A DNA stretch of 6,892 nucleotides from assembly GCA_038236965.1 (NCBI GenBank), contig JBBRZF010000180.1, positions 1 to 6,892 of the forward strand. Reading direction: 5' to 3'. Positions 5,380-6,892 of the stretch are shown one piece after another; positions within the stretch are counted from its first letter, which is position 1; each line of letters begins with the position of its first letter. The notes under the pieces were generated by a model. The model was not told the origin of the DNA and searched no databases. It saw nothing but the letters and a program-made list of their open reading frames with translations. This stretch comes from JBBRZF01 sp038236965 (GTDB lineage: Bacteria > Acidobacteriota > Terriglobia > Terriglobales > Acidobacteriaceae). Both the position numbers and the translations under genes were made by a program.

Positions 5380-5793
5380 CTAGTTAGGTTTTCGCTGTGC
5401 GTCGTGCTTGGCCATATCTTCGGAAAGGCCCTTGTTTTGATCGCGCTGACTTTTACATTCGGCGCAGGGGCAGAAGTCGCGCAGGTACGCCCACGAATAG
5501 ATGCCGTGCTGATGGCCGTCGTTCCAAGTGAAGCGGATGGCGTATTTGCCGACAGCCTCGACCTCGGTGGGGCGAGCCATGGCCTTGAACAAAGGGAGAG
5601 CGCCAGCGATGGGGGAAGGCTGGTCTCCGGGCTCGCGTCCGTCTTTGTCGCGCTCTTCATTGCAGAGGGCGCAAGGGCAGGCGTCGCGCAGGTAGACGAA
5701 GGGATAGACGCTCTGGTGGCCGTCTTTCCACTCGATGTCCATGCCGGTGCCGGAATCTTTGTGAACCTTGACTGACTTGGGATCTGCTGACAT
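5380..5793 (-). CDS. DUF971 protein (gamma-butyrobetaine hydroxylase-like N-terminal domain)
   Basis: This 137-residue protein belongs to the DUF971/GBBH-like N-terminal domain family, a small zinc- or metal-binding fold also found at the N-terminus of gamma-butyrobetaine hydroxylase and fused to Mrp/ApbC-type ATPases in some bacteria. No catalytic domain is attached here and no reaction is known for the stand-alone form. The first half has IEWKDGHQSVYPFVYLRDACPCALC (20-44). The second has VGKYAIRFTWNDGHQHGIYSWAYLRDFCPCAEC (81-113). Cys39/41/44 and Cys108/110/113 form two CxCxxC clusters, so the two halves look like an internal repeat. There is no signal peptide; the protein is predicted to be cytoplasmic. 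The start at ATG 5793 fits the family but lacks an obvious ribosome binding site. A TAGAAT sequence lies just upstream, so a very short leader is possible. The gene is divergent from rpmB and precedes the helicase by 74 bp on the same strand. Confidence 0.88.
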   Translation of the reverse strand: MSADPKSVKVHKDSGTGMDIEWKDGHQSVYPFVYLRDACPCALCNEERDKDGREPGDQPSPIAGALPLFKAMARPTEVEAVGKYAIRFTWNDGHQHGIYSWAYLRDFCPCAECKSQRDQNKGLSEDMAKHDAQRKPN

Positions 5794-5906
5794 AACATTC
5801 TAGTATCGCATAGGGTGGAAGAGGCGAAAGAGCAGAAAGAAAGAGGAAGAACTCATGATCGTGGGCGCACGGCCGGGGAAACGATGAGGGATTTTGGCGG
5901 TTGGGC

Positions 5907-5936
5907 TTGCCGAATGGGCACGAACTCCGGTAGAAT
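5907..5936 (+). promoter_or_regulatory. Sigma70-like promoter for rpmB
   Basis: TTGCCG at 5907-5912 (-35 like) and TAGAAT at 5931-5936 (-10 like) are separated by 18 bp. They lie upstream of rpmB on the same strand, which would give a 5' leader of about 105-110 nt. The call is by inspection only; no start site is known. Confidence 0.5.
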
Positions 5937-5959
5937 CTATTCTTTGGCGACAGTCTACT

Positions 5960-5989
5960 GTTCGAGCCAGAGCGTTGCTTCGCTCGAAC
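5960..5989 (+). promoter_or_regulatory. Leader hairpin upstream of rpmB
   Basis: GTTCGAGC at 5960-5967 pairs perfectly with GCTCGAAC at 5982-5989 around a 14-nt loop. The outer bases CTG (5958-5960) and CAG (5990-5992) can extend the stem past a bulge. It would lie within the untranslated leader of rpmB if the proposed promoter is right. Ribosomal protein genes often carry structured leaders, but I do not recognise this one as a known class and it has no T-tract. Confidence 0.4.
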
Positions 5990-6050
5990 CAGCCCCAAGA
6001 GTGTGAAGTACCAGCCAATTTAGGGGCGTAATTCTTTCTGGAGTTCCATC

Positions 6051-6239
6051 ATGGCAGCTAAGTGTGATGCTTGCGGCAAAGGTCCGCAGTTCGGCAATAA
6101 CGTTTCGCACGCGCACAATATCACCAAGCGGCGCTGGAATGTCAATCTGCACCCGGTGAAGGCGAAGACCGCGCAAGGCAATAAGAAGATGCGCGTGTGC
6201 ACGTCGTGCTTGCGTTCAAACAAGATCGTCAAGGCGTAA
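6051..6239 (+). CDS. rpmB: 50S ribosomal protein bL28 (zinc-ribbon form)
   Basis: This 62-residue protein is a structural component of the large ribosomal subunit. The N-terminus MAAKCDACGKGPQFGNNVSHA and the central HNITKRRWNVNLHPVK are diagnostic of bL28. Cys5, Cys8, Cys50 and Cys53 form the two CxxC pairs of the zinc-binding (C+) version. The length is that of the short bacterial form. GGAG at 6040-6043 lies 7 nt before the ATG. It is a single-gene unit here, with its own promoter-like sequence and leader hairpin upstream and an intrinsic terminator 45 bp after the stop. No rpmG or other ribosomal gene is adjacent, and it is divergent from DUF971 and convergent with the RidA gene. Confidence 0.97.
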   Translation: MAAKCDACGKGPQFGNNVSHAHNITKRRWNVNLHPVKAKTAQGNKKMRVCTSCLRSNKIVKA

Positions 6240-6284
6240 GACGTTTCGTGGCGTGATTTCGCCAAAATAGGGATTGGTGTATCG

Positions 6285-6319
6285 AAAAGCCTCCACAAGT
6301 GGGAGGCTTTTCTGTTTTT
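6285..6319 (+). terminator. Intrinsic terminator of rpmB
   Basis: AAAAGCCTCC (6285-6294) and GGAGGCTTTT (6302-6311) form a perfect 10-bp stem around a 7-nt loop. It is followed by CTGTTTTT, a T-rich tail. It lies 45 bp after the rpmB stop codon on the plus strand, the classic form of a rho-independent terminator. Confidence 0.88.
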
Positions 6320-6348
6320 GTGCGAATTCAAAAAGGCAAAGATTGAAC

Positions 6349-6384
6349 CACAAGGACACAAAGGGGCACAAAGGACACAAAGAA
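6349..6384. repeat. Tandem CACAAAGGA-type repeat
   Basis: Four short units lie in a row: CACAAGGA (6349-6356), CACAAAGGGG (6357-6366), CACAAAGGA (6367-6375) and CACAAAGAA (6376-6384). A diverged inverted copy appears on the minus strand at about 6425-6456, where CGCGAAGGACCGCAAAGG can be read, with mostly A/G differences. The pair occupies the gap between the rpmB terminator and the RidA stop codon. Similar ACAAAGGACACAAAGG stretches occur between genes in several environmental bacterial genomes; function is unknown. Confidence 0.65.
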
Positions 6385-6460
6385 CGCTTTCAGGCAAGGA
6401 TCCAATCGATGACGGATGGCACTTCCCTTTGCGGTCCTTCGCGCCCCCTGCGTTAAACGG

Positions 6461-6838
6461 CTATTCGAGGGCGATGGCGTCGATCTCCACCTGGCAATCC
6501 TTGGGGAGGCGGGCGGCTTGGATGGTGGAGCGCGCCGGGGGATTGTGCGGGAAGTAGTTTGCGTAGACTTCGTTCATGGCGGCGAAGTCATTCATGTCTT
6601 TCAGGAAGACTCCGCAACGCACGATCTTTTCCATGCTGGAACCGGCCTGTTCGACGATGGCCTTGATGTTGAGCAGGACGCGATGCGTCTGCTCGCCAAC
6701 CGTGCCTTCGAGCAGTAGCTGGGTAGATGGATCGATGGGCGTCTGGCCGGAGACGAAGATGAATCCGTTGGCCTTGATGGCCTGGGAATAAGGACCGATG
6801 GCGCTGGGGGCATCGGCGACGTTGTTGATGAGCTGCAT
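6461..6838 (-). CDS. ridA: RidA family reactive enamine/imine deaminase
   Basis: This 125-residue protein is of the typical full length for the RidA/YjgF/UK114 family, homotrimeric cytoplasmic enzymes that hydrolyse 2-aminoacrylate and related enamine/imine intermediates released by PLP-dependent dehydratases. Visible signatures are APSAIGPYSQA (10-20) with the active-site Tyr17, VSGQTPIDP (29-37), and the C-terminal PARSTIQAARLPKDCQVEIDAIA (100-122), where Arg103 is the substrate-carboxylate-binding Arg and Glu118 the conserved Glu. ATG 6838 gives the expected N-terminus MQLINNVADAPSAIGPYSQA, so I keep it although the 30 bases upstream on that strand are pyrimidine-rich with no ribosome binding site. 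The gene converges with rpmB. The 54 bases between its start and the window edge show no further gene. Archetypal RidA function is likely; other subfamily roles cannot be excluded. Confidence 0.95.
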   Translation of the reverse strand: MQLINNVADAPSAIGPYSQAIKANGFIFVSGQTPIDPSTQLLLEGTVGEQTHRVLLNIKAIVEQAGSSMEKIVRCGVFLKDMNDFAAMNEVYANYFPHNPPARSTIQAARLPKDCQVEIDAIALE

Positions 6839-6892
6839 GATGAATAGGAAAGGGAGTGGATGAAGAAGAGCAAATGAAGCGCGATAAGTGCC

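Noticed and set aside
5955..5995. Possible tRNA because of GTTCGAGCC and a hairpin before rpmB
   Set aside because: No acceptor, D or anticodon arms can be built around it; only one hairpin is present.
1..6892. A new multi-gene defence, mobile or biosynthetic system
   Set aside because: Every larger gene belongs to a familiar housekeeping family and neighbours do not share a pathway; the novelty here lies in repeats, starts and one small protein, not in a gene cluster.

Overview
The window looks like ordinary chromosome from a member of the Acidobacteriota (Terriglobia / Koribacter-like lineage). This assignment is an inference from the repeat families between the genes, the moderate G+C content and the protein flavour; no marker gene was compared. 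The repeats are tandem heptamers of the CAACTGA type, paired GGGGCT..AGCCCC / GGCACGACT..AGTCGTGCC palindromes, and CACAAAGGA-type repeats, all of which I recall as common between acidobacterial genes. I see no phage, plasmid, IS, CRISPR or defence genes.

Layout, left to right. Positions 1-434 (minus) hold the N-terminal part of an adenosine-deaminase-family hydrolase that runs off the left edge. A 238-bp gap follows with a heptamer array abutting the deaminase start codon and a double-palindrome element. Positions 673-2181 (minus) encode an APC-family (cationic amino acid transporter type) permease whose true start appears to be a CTG codon. A hairpin separates it from a 52-residue, very basic small protein (2260-2418, minus). 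The next gap (2419-2647) holds a second copy of the double-palindrome element and three tandem ~34-bp units. Positions 2648-5305 (minus) encode a UvrD/PcrA superfamily 1 DNA helicase with an unusually acidic insertion. Upstream of it, 5380-5793 (minus) encodes a DUF971 (GBBH-like N-terminal domain) protein with two CPCAxC motifs. A divergent intergenic region carries a sigma70-like promoter and a leader hairpin for rpmB (6051-6239, plus), encoding zinc-ribbon type ribosomal protein bL28, which ends in a strong intrinsic terminator. A convergent RidA-family deaminase (6461-6838, minus) closes the window.

The genes do not form one pathway. DUF971 and the helicase are 74 bp apart on the same strand and may be cotranscribed. 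The small basic gene and the permease are also same-strand neighbours, but a hairpin lies between them. The rest is unlinked housekeeping: translation, DNA repair, reactive enamine/imine detoxification, purine-type deamination and amino acid uptake.

The points most worth a second look are the CTG start of the permease, the repeat elements placed just 3' of two genes, the heptamer array at the deaminase start, the acidic insertion in the helicase, and the small basic protein. I found no convincing evidence of a new multi-gene system.
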